NCBI GenBank assembly: GCA_963816315.1
Contig: CAWFJZ010000026.1
Coordinates: forward strand, 124,001 to 188,000
Reading direction: 5' to 3'
DNA: 64,000 nt
Origin: CADEEN01 sp963816315
GTDB taxonomy: Bacteria; Pseudomonadota; Gammaproteobacteria; Burkholderiales; Burkholderiaceae_C
The notes below the pieces were generated by a model. The model saw nothing but the letters and a program-made list of their open reading frames with translations, made no database searches and was not told where the DNA came from. Positions 56,386-64,000 of this stretch are shown piece after piece (within the stretch, counting starts at the first letter, position 1; each line of letters begins with the position of its first letter). Made by a program: the position numbers and the translations under genes.

Positions 56386-57329
56386 GCACGCGCCAGAAAA
56401 CCTTCGGCAAGGTCGCGGTCTTGATGGGCGGTGCCAGCGCCGAGCGCGACGTCTCGCTGATGAGCGGCGGCGGTGTGCTCGCGGCGCTGAAGAGCCAGGG
56501 CATCGACGCCCATGCGTTCGACCCGTCCGAGCGCGATCTGGTGGAGTTGAAGCGCGAAGGTTTCGAGCGCTGCTTCATTGCGCTGCATGGCCGCCACGGC
56601 GAAGACGGCACGGTGCAGGGCGCGCTCGAACTGCTCGGCATTCCGTACACCGGCAGCGGTGTGATGGCCAGCGCGATCGGCATGGACAAGGTGATGACCA
56701 AGCGCGTCTGGCAGACGTTCGGTCTGCCGACGCCGCGCTCGTTGACGCTGGACGCCGCGCAGCAGACCAAAGAGCGCCTGCGCACCGTGCCCGACGAGCT
56801 CGGCCTGCCGCTGATCGTCAAGGCGCCGCACGAAGGCTCGTCGATCGGCGTCGTCAAGGTCAACGGCTATTCCGACATGCAGGGCGCCGTCGCCGAGGCG
56901 ATGAAGTACGACAGCGTGGTGCTGATCGAGGAGTTCGTCAGTGGCGACGAACTGACCTGCCCGATCCTCGACAACAAGGCGTTGCCGGTGGTGAAGATCG
57001 TCGCCCCCGAAGGCAAGTACGACTACCAGAACAAGTACTTCACCGATGACGTGAAGTACCTCGTGCCGTCGGGTCTGCCGGCCGCGGAAGAGACAGAGAT
57101 CCAGCGCCTCGCGGTCGAGGCCTTCAACGCCATCGGCTGCCGCGGCTGGGCGCGCGCCGACTTCATGGTGCGTGCCACCGATCGCAAGCCGTACCTGCTG
57201 GAGATCAACACCTCGCCGGGCATGACGAGCCACTCGCTGGTGCCGAAGTCGGCGGCCGCCGCGGGCATCGGCTACGAGGCGCTGTGCGTGCAGATCCTGT
57301 CGCTGGCGCGGCTGGACGGGAAAAGCTGA
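56382..57329 (+). CDS. ddl: D-alanine-D-alanine ligase
   Basis: The 315-residue ATP-grasp enzyme makes the D-Ala-D-Ala dipeptide used by MurF. Blocks: VLMGGASAERDVSLMSG, FIALHGRHGEDGTVQGALE, MDKVMTKRVW, VKAPHEGSSIGVVKV and LEINTSPGMTSHSLVPKSA. Length and motifs are standard DdlB. The ftsQ ATG follows its stop after one base. Confidence 0.96.
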   Translation: MSTRQKTFGKVAVLMGGASAERDVSLMSGGGVLAALKSQGIDAHAFDPSERDLVELKREGFERCFIALHGRHGEDGTVQGALELLGIPYTGSGVMASAIGMDKVMTKRVWQTFGLPTPRSLTLDAAQQTKERLRTVPDELGLPLIVKAPHEGSSIGVVKVNGYSDMQGAVAEAMKYDSVVLIEEFVSGDELTCPILDNKALPVVKIVAPEGKYDYQNKYFTDDVKYLVPSGLPAAEETEIQRLAVEAFNAIGCRGWARADFMVRATDRKPYLLEINTSPGMTSHSLVPKSAAAAGIGYEALCVQILSLARLDGKS

Positions 57330-57330
57330 G

Positions 57331-58150
57331 ATGGCAACGTCGCGCAGGCCCAACGTCAAGTCAGCCGCCGTGCTGCCGGCCGACGTGCGCCTGATGAACG
57401 GCGTTGCCGCCGTGATCGTCAGCGCCGTGCTGTTGGCGCTGGCGTGGCAGGCGGTGAAGTGGGCCACGCGCTCGCCGGTGTTCACGGTGCGTGCGATCGC
57501 GCTCGACGCGCGAGTTGGAGCGCAGCAGCGTCGCGGGCGTGCGCGCCACGGCGTTGCCGCGGTTGTCGGGTAACTTCTTCAGCCTCGATCTCGATGCGGC
57601 TCGCGCGGCGTTCGAAGCCGTGCCCTGGGTGCGCAAGGCCGTCGTGCGCCGCGTCTGGCCGAACCGCCTGGCGGTGTCGCTCGAAGAGCACCAGGCAGCA
57701 GCCCTTTGGCAAAGCGAGGGTCAGCGCAAGGAGCGGCTGGTGAACACACATGGCGAGGTCTTCGAAGCCAACGTCAGGGACGTTGCCGAAGAGGCGCTGC
57801 CGACGCTCGCCGGCGCGGACGCGAACTCGGCGCAGATGCTGCTGCTGCACCAGCGCCTGAACGCCTCGCTGGCGCCGCTGGCGCAGCAGGTTGAGACGCT
57901 GCGTTTGTCGAGCCGCGGCTCGTGGCACGCCGAGCTGGCGAGTGGCGCCAGGCTCGAACTCGGCCGCGGCACGGATGACGAGGTGCTGGCGCGTGTCGAT
58001 CGCCTGGTGCGCACGCTGGCGCAAGTCAGTTCGCGCTTCGGCGACAAGCCGCGCGCGCTGGTGGCGGCCGATCTGCGCCACCCCGACGGTTATGCGCTGC
58101 GGCTGGCGGGCATCACGACCGCGGCGCAGCAGAACAACAGTACTCGATAG
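57331..58150 (+). CDS. ftsQ: Cell division protein FtsQ (one frame break)
   Basis: FtsQ has a short cytoplasmic tail, one membrane helix (LMNGVAAVIVSAVLLALAWQ), a POTRA domain (GNFFSLDLDAARAAFEAVPW, VRRVWPNRLAVSLEEHQAAA) and the FtsQ beta domain. It recruits FtsL/FtsB. A +1 break near 57511 falls in LDA-ELERSSVAGVR; one base removed gives 272 residues, the normal length. Twelve bases separate it from ftsA with an AGAGGGAG-like ribosome binding site. Confidence 0.92.
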
Positions 58151-58162
58151 CGAAGAGGGAGC

Positions 58163-59396
58163 ATGGCCACCAAAGAATTCAAGGACTTGATCGTCGGCCT
58201 CGACATCGGCACCGCCAAGGTGATGGCGGTGGTGGCCGAGGTCTTGCCCGAGGGCGGCTTGCGCGTCGCCGGCCTCGGCACCGCGCCGGCGCATGGCTTG
58301 AAGCGCGGCGTCGTCGTCAACATCGACGCCACGGTGCAGTCGATCCAGCAGGCGCTGAAAGAGGCCGAGATGATGGCCGACTGCAAGATCACGCGCGTCT
58401 ATACCGGCATCACCGGCAGCCACATCCGCGGCCAGAACAGCACCGGCATGGTGATCGTGCGCGACAAGGAAGTGACGCCCACCGACGTGGCGCGCGTCGT
58501 CGATACCGCCAAGGCGATCAACATCCCGAACGACCAGCGCCTGCTGCTCGTCGAGCCGCAGGAGTTCGTCATCGACGGCCACGAGGTCAAAGAGCCGGTG
58601 GGCATGAGCGGCGGCCGGCTCGAAGTCAAGGTCCACCTGGTGACCGGTGCGCAGAGCGCGGCCGAGAACATCGTCAAGTGCGTGCGCCGCTGCGGCCTCG
58701 AAGTCGAGCAGCTGGTGCTGAACCCGAGCGCGTCGAGCGCCGCGGTGCTGACCACCGACGAGAAGGAACTCGGCGTGGCGCTGGTCGATATCGGCGCCGG
58801 CACGACCGACGTGCAGATCTACACCGGCGGCTCGGTGCGCCACACCGCGGTCATTCCGATCGCCGGTGACCTGATCACGAGCGACATCGCGATGGCGCTG
58901 CGCACGCCGACGAAAGACGCCGAAGAAATCAAGGTCGGCTACGGCGTGGCCAAACAACTGCTCGCCGATCCGAGCGACAACCTCGAGGTGCCGGGCCTCG
59001 GCGACCGCGCGCCGCGTTTGTTGTCCCGCCAAGCGCTGGCCGGCGTGATCGAGCCGCGCGTCGAAGAGATCTACTCGCTCGTGCACCAGGTGATCCGCGA
59101 GAGCGGCTACGAGGAGCTGCTCAGTCCGCGGCATCGTCATCACCGGCGGCTCGGCGGTGATGCCGGGCATGGTCGAACTCGGCGAAGACATCTTTCTGAA
59201 GCCGGTGCGTCGCGGCAACCCGACGTACCCCGGCGCATTGCACGACATGGTGGCCAACCCGCGGTCGGCCACCGTCATGGGATTGCTCGAGGAGGCGCGG
59301 CTGTCACGGCTGCGCGGGCACAAGGCTGCGGCGCAGGCGGGGTCGGTCAAGACCCTCGTCGGCCGCGCGAAGGATTGGTTCTTGGGAAGTTTTTAG
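58163..59396 (+). CDS. ftsA: Cell division protein FtsA (one frame break)
   Basis: The actin-like protein tethers FtsZ to the membrane. Blocks: LIVGLDIGTAKVMAVVAEV, TGITGSHIRGQNS, LVDIGAGTTDVQIYTGG, ITGGSAVMPGMVELGE, and the C-terminal amphipathic helix VGRAKDWFLGSF. A +1 break near 59126 falls just before RGIVITGGSAVM; one base removed gives 410 residues. Confidence 0.95.
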
Positions 59397-59494
59397 TTGG
59401 TTTGGTTTGTTTGGTATCTGATTGAGAGCACGACGAGGCTCGGGTTTCTTTTTTTCATTGGACGGCAACTGCTTATCTTTCAAGGAGAGACACC
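59397..59494 (+). promoter_or_regulatory. ftsA-ftsZ spacer with T-rich tract and strong ribosome binding site
   Basis: This 98-bp spacer is the longest gap in the lower dcw cluster. It contains repeated TTTGG units, a short inverted repeat (GAGC...GCTC) followed by a run of seven T, and AAGGAG nine bases before the ftsZ ATG. It may hold an ftsZ-specific promoter or a partial attenuator; no clear -35/-10 pair was found. Confidence 0.4.
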
Positions 59495-60731
59495 ATGGCG
59501 ATCGAGATGATTGAGGAATTCGAACAAGGCACCCGCATCAAGGTGATGGGCGTGGGCGGCGGCGGCGGCAACGCGGTCGAGCACATGATCTCGCGCGCGG
59601 TCACCGGCGTGGAGTTCATCTGCGCCAACACCGACGCGCAGGCGTTGAACCGCAGCAGCGCGCACAACGTCATCCAGCTCGGCCACTCGGGCCTGGGCGC
59701 CGGCGCGAAACCGGAGGCCGGCAAGCTCGCGGCCGAAGAGGCGATCGACCGCATCCGCGAGGCGATCGACGGCGCGCACATGCTGTTCCTCACCGCCGGC
59801 ATGGGCGGCGGCACCGGCACCGGCGCGGCGCCGGTGATCGCGCGCATCGCCAAGGAGATGGGCATCCTGACGGTGGGCGTGGTCACCAAGCCGTTCGACT
59901 TCGAAGGCAACCGCCGCATGAAGTCGGCCGAGATCGGCGTGGCCGAACTCGAAGCCAACGTCGATTCGCTGATCGTGGTCTTGAACGAGAAGCTGCTCGA
60001 AGTGCTCGGCGACGACGTGACGCAGGAAGACGCGTTCGCGCATGCCAACGACGTGCTGCGCAACGCCGTCGGCGGCATCAGCGACGTGATCCACGTGCCG
60101 GGCCTCGTCAACGTCGACTTCGAAGACGTGAAGACGGTGATGAGCGAGCCCGGCAAGGCGATGATGGGCACGGCGCAGGCCGGCGGCCCGGACCGCGCGA
60201 CCAAGGCCGCCGAAATGGCCGTGGCCTGCCCGCTGCTGGAAGGCATCGACCTGTCGGGCGCGCGCGGCGTGCTGGTGTTGATCGCGGCGGCGAAGAGCAA
60301 CTTCAAGTTGTCCGAGAGCGCGCAACGCGATGAACACGATCCGCCGCTACGCCGCCGACGACGCGCATGTGATCTACGGCACCGCGTACGACGACACGCT
60401 CGGCGACCAGCTGCGCGTGACCGTCATCGCCACCGGTCTGTCGCCCGCGCACCGCAAGCAGAGCACGCCGATCCAGGTCGTGCACAGCGCGCCCGTGCAG
60501 CGCACCGGCACCGACAACCTGCCGATCATGTCGCACCAACCGCAGCACGTGCCGCAACAGCAGCAGCCGCAGCAGCAGCCGCAAGGCACCGGCCAGGACT
60601 ACAGCCAACTGGCCACGCCGAGCGTCTGGCGCAACGCGCGCACGCAGGCGGCGGCGAAGGTCGATGCGCTGGCGAGCAATGGGATGGACGAGATCGAGAT
60701 TCCGGCGTTTCTGCGCAAGCAGGCAGATTGA
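59495..60731 (+). CDS. ftsZ: Cell division protein FtsZ (one frame break)
   Basis: The tubulin-like GTPase forms the Z ring. Blocks: IKVMGVGGGGGNAVEHM, GTP loop TAGMGGGTGTGAAPVIA, and VNVDFEDVKTVMSEPGKAMM (T7 loop). The linker is Gln/Pro-rich (HVPQQQQPQQQPQGTG) and the C-terminal peptide DEIEIPAFLRKQAD binds FtsA. A +1 break near 60320 lies before RNAMNTIRRYAADDAHVIYG; one base removed gives 411 residues. Confidence 0.96.
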
Positions 60732-60759
60732 GCTCACTGATCGGGGTGATTGAAGCCAT

Positions 60760-60790
60760 GTCCCGCAGCCGCTCTCCGGCTGCGGGACAA
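60760..60790 (+). promoter_or_regulatory. Perfect 13-bp hairpin just before lpxC
   Basis: TGTCCCGCAGCCG (60760-60772) and CGGCTGCGGGACA (60778-60790) pair perfectly around CTCTC, ending six bases before the lpxC ATG. There is no T run, so it is not a classic terminator. It would cover the ribosome-binding region of lpxC and could also block exonucleases at the ftsZ mRNA end. Confidence 0.55.
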
Positions 60791-60796
60791 TTCGCC

Positions 60797-61732
60797 ATGC
60801 TCCAGCAACGCACCCTCAAGTCGATCACCCGCGCCGTAGGCCTGGGCGTTCACGGCGGGCAGAAGGTCGAGCTGACTTTCAAGCCGGCGCCGGTGGACAG
60901 CGGCATCGTCTTTCGGCGTGTCGATCTGCCGCAGCCGGTGAACATTCCCGTGGCGCCGGAGACGGTCAGCGACACGCGCATGGCCACCACCATCAGCCCC
61001 GGCGGCGACCCCGGTGGGCCCAAGGTGCAGACCATCGAGCACCTGCTGTCGGCCTGCGCGGGACTCGGCCTGGACAACATCGTGATCGACATCAGCGGCG
61101 AGGAAGTGCCGGTGCTGGACGGCTCGGCGGCGAGTTTTGTCTATCTGCTGCAGAGCGCCGGCATCGAGTTGCAGAGCGCGCCGAAGCGCTTCATCCGCGT
61201 CAAGAAAACGGTGGAGATCCGCGAAGGCGAGGGCGCCGCGATGAAGTGGGCCAAGCTCGAACCGCACCACGGCTACGTGCTGACGTTCGAGATCGAGTTC
61301 GACCACCCGGCCGTCAACGCCAGCGGCCAGCGCGTGTCTTTCGACATGGGCTCGGGCCGCTACAAGAGCGACATCGCGCGCGCCCGCACCTTCGGCTTCT
61401 CGAAAGACGTGGAAGCGATGCGCGCGCACGGCTTGGGGCTTGGCGGCAGCATGGACAACGTCATCGTGCTCGGCGACACGCGTGTGCTGAACGAAGGCGG
61501 CCTGCGCTACGACGACGAGTTCGCCAAGCACAAGATCCTCGACGCCATCGGCGACCTGCATGTCGCCGGCAAGCCGATGCTGGCGCACTACACCGCCTAC
61601 AAGAGCGGGCACGCGCTGAACAACAAGCTGCTGAGGAAGCTGCTCGCGGATCGCGATGCGTTCGAGATCGTCAGCTTCGACGATGCGCGCGACGCGCCGG
61701 CGGGGTTTGCCGAATTGGCTCCCGCCTGGTGA
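60797..61732 (+). CDS. lpxC: UDP-3-O-acyl-N-acetylglucosamine deacetylase
   Basis: The 311-residue zinc amidase performs the committed step of lipid A synthesis. Zinc and catalytic motifs: TIEHLLSACAGLG (His near residue 80) and AKHKILDAIGDL (His near 245, Asp near 249); the C-terminal HALNNKLLRKLL includes the catalytic-His region. It is intact and complete, and is the functional copy: its last ~130 residues are repeated immediately downstream. Confidence 0.96.
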   Translation: MLQQRTLKSITRAVGLGVHGGQKVELTFKPAPVDSGIVFRRVDLPQPVNIPVAPETVSDTRMATTISPGGDPGGPKVQTIEHLLSACAGLGLDNIVIDISGEEVPVLDGSAASFVYLLQSAGIELQSAPKRFIRVKKTVEIREGEGAAMKWAKLEPHHGYVLTFEIEFDHPAVNASGQRVSFDMGSGRYKSDIARARTFGFSKDVEAMRAHGLGLGGSMDNVIVLGDTRVLNEGGLRYDDEFAKHKILDAIGDLHVAGKPMLAHYTAYKSGHALNNKLLRKLLADRDAFEIVSFDDARDAPAGFAELAPAW

Positions 61733-61851
61733 ATGGTGCCGCAAGATGCCTGCGCATCGTCCGGCCTGCTGCTCGCGGCAGGCCTGATGAGTTTCGCGAT
61801 TACGTGGCCAAGGCAACGGTGTGGCGGCAGCGAGGCTTCGTCATCGTCAAG
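61343..61851 (+). repeat. Copy 1 of a ~516-bp tandem duplication (lpxC 3' end plus following gene start)
   Basis: From GACATGGGCTCGGG at 61343 this unit covers the lpxC 3' end and the first half of a degraded copy of the next gene. It repeats at an offset of 516 bp, starting 61859. In the lpxC part the copies differ at only about six positions in 390. Confidence 0.88.
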
Positions 61852-61858
61852 AGAAAAT
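61733..61858 (+). pseudogene. Degraded partial copy of the small membrane gene at 62263
   Basis: CGGCCTGCTGCTCGCGGCAG and later TGGCGGCAGCG and TCATCGTCAAG match the gene at 62263-62448, but with many substitutions and small length changes in ~95 bases, and it breaks off at the duplication joint. It cannot encode the full protein. Confidence 0.7.
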
Positions 61859-62379
61859 GACATGGGCTCGGGCCGCTACAAGAAAGACATCGCGCGCGCG
61901 CGCACCTTCGGCTTCTCGAAAGACGTGGAAGCGATGCGCGCGCACGGCTTGGGGCTTGGCGGCAGCATGGACAACGTCATCGTGCTCGGCGACACGCGTG
62001 TACTTGAACGAAGGCGGCCTGCGCTACGACGACGAGTTCGCCAAGCACAAGATCCTCGACGCCATCGGCGACCTGCATGTCGCCGGCAAGCCGATGCTGG
62101 CGCACTACACCGCCTACAAGAGCGGGCACGCGCTGAACAACAAGCTGCTCAGGAAGCTGCTCGCGGATCGCGATGCGTTCGAGATCGTCAGCTTCGACGA
62201 TGCGCGCGACGCGCCGGCGGGGTTTGCCGATTTGGCTCCCGCCTGGTGATTCCGGTGCACGCTTGCTGATCCTGCGCCTCGTCTTCGGCCTGCTGCTCGC
62301 GGCAGGCCTGATCAGCTTTGCGATCTACGTGGCCACCGGCAACCCCGCGTGGCGGCAGCGCGGCCTCATCATCGTCAAG
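61859..62379 (+). repeat. Copy 2 of the ~516-bp tandem duplication
   Basis: This copy starts at the same GACATGGGCTCGGG and continues past the lpxC stop into the intact small membrane gene. It therefore keeps the original lpxC-to-downstream junction, while copy 1 carries the complete lpxC. Confidence 0.88.
61862..62249 (+). pseudogene. Truncated lpxC copy (C-terminal domain only)
   Basis: An ATG in the GACATGGGC joint opens the lpxC frame at about residue 184. The frame shifts +1 near 61992 relative to copy 1 (GTACTTGAAC against GTGCTGAAC), so the piece is not a single frame. It contains the HKILDAIGD zinc motif but lacks the first zinc-binding His and domain I, so it cannot be an active deacetylase. 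Confidence 0.8.
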
Positions 62380-62448
62380 TGGACGGTGATCGCCGGCCTC
62401 GGCGCGGCGGCCATCCTCGTGCTCGAAGAACTGGCGGTGCTGCTGTGA
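62263..62448 (+). CDS. Small two-helix membrane protein
   Basis: About 61 residues with two hydrophobic helices (LVFGLLLAAGLISFAIYVA, VIAGLGAAAILVLEELAVLL) separated by a basic loop (AWRQRGLIIVKW). Similar small proteins follow lpxC in related bacteria, though the function is unknown. The start is uncertain: TTG at 62263 is in frame and no ATG is available, perhaps because of the duplication joint or a base error. Confidence 0.6.
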   Translation: MLILRLVFGLLLAAGLISFAIYVATGNPAWRQRGLIIVKWTVIAGLGAAAILVLEELAVLL

Positions 62449-62473
62449 TGACGACGACGAGGAGGAGGCGGGC

Positions 62474-62686
62474 GTGACGTACTTCTACTGGACGATGGCC
62501 GTGCTGACGATCAGCACCTTCATCCCTTCCGCGTTCTTCGTCGTGCTCTTCGCCGCCACCGGCGAAGAGGGCTGCATGCGCCGCGCCAGAACGCTGTGGC
62601 GCTTCGCCAAGCTGTTCGGCCTGCTCGGCTTCAACGTCGGCATCTGGGGGCATGTGGTGGTGGCGCTGTGGAACATGGTCTTCTGA
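62474..62686 (+). CDS. Small membrane protein of unknown function
   Basis: The 70-residue protein starts at GTG and has two hydrophobic stretches (MAVLTISTFIPSAFFVVLFA and LFGLLGFNVGIWGHVVVALW) flanking a basic Cys-containing segment (GCMRRARTLWRF). It lies 25 bases after the preceding small membrane gene and is probably in the same transcript. No family was recognised. Confidence 0.6.
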   Translation: MTYFYWTMAVLTISTFIPSAFFVVLFAATGEEGCMRRARTLWRFAKLFGLLGFNVGIWGHVVVALWNMVF

Positions 62687-62738
62687 TCGCAGCGGGCGCC
62701 GCATTGCGCACGCGGTGAATAGAGCCCACAATCTCCGC

Positions 62739-63869
62739 ATGAAACGCGGAGAAAGTCACCGCTACCTCTGGCAATCCGGCGCTTGGCCCGCGCTGCGCTA
62801 CGACCTGTCAGTGCTGGCGCCCAGACTCGCCGAGGTCAGCCATGCGCAGGGGCTGCTGTTGGGACGGCTGGCCGATGTCGGCATGCCGCTGCGTGACCAG
62901 GCCAGCCTCAGCGCGATCACCGAAGACGTGCTCAAAACCAGCGAGATCGAGGGCGAGTTGCTGAACGAGCAGACGGTGCGCTCGTCGGTGGCGCGTCGGC
63001 TCGGCGTGGACATCGGCGCGTTGGCACCCGCGGATCGGCATGTCGATGGCGTGGTCGAGATGGTGTTGGATGCGACCCAGCGCTGCGATTCGCCGCTGGC
63101 GGCCCAGCGCTTGTTCGGCTGGCATGCCGCGCTGTTTCCCACCGGCTACGGCGGCCTCACGCGCATCCGCGTCGGTGCGTGGCGCAACGATGCCAACGGG
63201 CCGATGCAGGTTGTCTCCGGGCCGGCGCACCGGCCGCGGGTTCAATTCGAGGCGCCGCCGGCCGATGACCTGCGCGCCGAATGCGCGCGCTTCTTCCAGT
63301 GGGCCAACGCCGCCACGCCGGAGCCGGCGTTGATCAAGGCCGGCTTGGCGCACCTGTGGTTCGTCACGCTGCACCCGTTCGACGACGGCAACGGCCGCAT
63401 CGCGCGCGCCATCGGCGACCTGTTCCTCGCCCGCGCCGACGGCAGCCCGCAACGCTTCTACAGCCTGTCGGCGCAGATTCAGCGCGAGCGCAAGGACTAC
63501 TACGACATTCTGGAGCGCACGCAGAAGGGTACGCTGGACGTCACCGAATGGCTGTCCTGGTTTCTCGGCGCGCTGCACCGCGCGGTGGGCAGCGCGCAGG
63601 TCACGCAGGGTGCCGTGTTCGCCAAAGCGCGTTTCTGGCGGCAGTGGGCAACGACGCCGCTCAACTCGCGCCAAGTGCAGATGTTGAACCGCTTGCTCGA
63701 CGGCTTCGACGGCAAGCTGACGAGCAGCAAGTGGGCGGCGATTGCCAAGTGCTCGCCGGATACGGCGCTGCGGGACATCAATGATCTGTTGGCGCTGGGT
63801 GCCCTGCGCCATGCCGCCGGTGGCGGGCGCAGCACGGGCTATGAGCTTGGCGAGCAGCACTCTGCGTAG
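62739..63869 (+). CDS. Fic family protein (AMPylase) with DUF4172 N-terminus
   Basis: The 376-residue protein has a DUF4172/Fic_N start (YLWQSGAWPALRYDLSVL), the class II inhibitory motif TSEIEGE (Thr near residue 67, Glu near 71), the Fic core HPFDDGNGRIAR (His near 212) and a C-terminal winged-helix region (SKWAAIAKCSPDTALRDIND). Fic enzymes transfer AMP from ATP to target proteins; the intact (S/T)xxxE(G/N) helix predicts self-inhibition. The ATG at 62739 follows a region in which the frame is also open upstream. Confidence 0.92.
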   Translation: MKRGESHRYLWQSGAWPALRYDLSVLAPRLAEVSHAQGLLLGRLADVGMPLRDQASLSAITEDVLKTSEIEGELLNEQTVRSSVARRLGVDIGALAPADRHVDGVVEMVLDATQRCDSPLAAQRLFGWHAALFPTGYGGLTRIRVGAWRNDANGPMQVVSGPAHRPRVQFEAPPADDLRAECARFFQWANAATPEPALIKAGLAHLWFVTLHPFDDGNGRIARAIGDLFLARADGSPQRFYSLSAQIQRERKDYYDILERTQKGTLDVTEWLSWFLGALHRAVGSAQVTQGAVFAKARFWRQWATTPLNSRQVQMLNRLLDGFDGKLTSSKWAAIAKCSPDTALRDINDLLALGALRHAAGGGRSTGYELGEQHSA

Positions 63870-63874
63870 GGGAG

Positions 63875-64000
63875 CTACGGGCGAATCGCGCTTCGACTCT
63901 GTTCCGCGCCCGTTGGCGAGAAGAGGATGCGCGTGTCGAGGCCGCCGTCGTTGTCCGTATCGACCTCCGTGCTGACACGCACGCCGAGCTTGAAGCGCTC
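63875..64000 (-). CDS. C-terminal end of an unidentified gene (runs off the window)
   Basis: A minus-strand frame of 41 codons enters from the right edge and stops at 63875. The peptide contains DTDNDGGLDTRILF, an Asp/Asn-rich loop like those that bind calcium in dockerin or thrombospondin-type repeats. It converges on the Fic gene with a five-base gap. Too short for identification. Confidence 0.4.
   Translation of the reverse strand, partial: ERFKLGVRVSTEVDTDNDGGLDTRILFSPTGAEQSRSAIRP

Noticed and set aside
27305..60731. Programmed +1 frameshifting as the reason for the many frame changes
   Set aside because: The sites share no slippery motif, and the same change appears in unrelated genes where no homologue uses frameshifting; consensus error explains all.
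61862..62249. A second functional lpxC
   Set aside because: The copy lacks the N-terminal domain and first zinc ligand and contains a frame change.
1..64000. tRNA, rRNA, CRISPR array or prophage
   Set aside because: No cloverleaf with a CCA end, rRNA segment, regular repeat-spacer pattern, or phage structural gene was seen on either strand by eye; a covariance-model scan would be decisive.

Overview
The window is high-GC DNA whose codon use, gene content and cell-division gene order point to a betaproteobacterium of the order Burkholderiales, probably near the Rubrivivax/Leptothrix/Aquincola type. That placement is inferred from gene order (mraZ to lpxC without murB), Bug-family solute receptors, aceK and paired small membrane genes; no 16S or tRNA gene is present to confirm it.

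Layout. 1-3.05 kb: a DUF1800 lipoprotein diverging from a DUF6502/DUF5666 gene pair. 3.07-13.8 kb: glycogen and maltodextrin use (GH13 amylase-like protein, glgP, glgB, glgX, malQ), interrupted by a DUF433/DUF5615 toxin-antitoxin-like pair; glgA and glgC are absent here. 13.85-15.85 kb: hipBA and a decayed TOPRIM gene. 15.9-19.4 kb: a minus-strand operon for a coiled-coil/helix-hairpin-helix membrane protein, an OmpA-like protein and a TPR lipoprotein. 19.7-24 kb: an RND efflux pair. 24.2-24.7 kb: brnTA. 24.7-35 kb: metabolic genes (panE-like reductase, acyl-CoA ligase, aceK), an orphan ATP-synthase c-like subunit, an MmyB-type regulator, three Bug receptors, a ModA-like protein and a hydrolase. 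35.2-39.5 kb: a trypsin-like protease gene and an unknown gene separated by a complete IS66-family element. 39.8-41.9 kb: nnrU and a RhlE-like DEAD-box helicase. 42.1-62.7 kb: the dcw cluster from mraZ to lpxC, with an acyltransferase between murG and murC, a 71-residue gene between murC and ddl, repeat insertions inside murF and murD, and a partial tandem duplication of lpxC. The window ends with a Fic-family AMPylase and the 3' end of an unidentified gene.

The dcw genes are almost all joined by 1-4 base start/stop overlaps and probably form one transcript from a promoter carrying three GTGGR MraZ repeats. They supply lipid II synthesis (murE, murF, mraY, murD, murG, murC, ddl), the divisome (ftsL, ftsI, ftsW, ftsQ, ftsA, ftsZ) and the first committed step of lipid A synthesis (lpxC).

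Sequence quality matters. Seventeen otherwise well-conserved genes, including essential ftsZ, ftsA, ftsQ, murC, murD and murE, are broken by about 28 frame changes that behave as single extra bases (plus two apparent single-base losses in nnrU). Removing the extra bases gives full-length products whose lengths are exact codon multiples. They are best read as consensus errors and not as pseudogenes, so those genes are annotated over their full span with the break noted.
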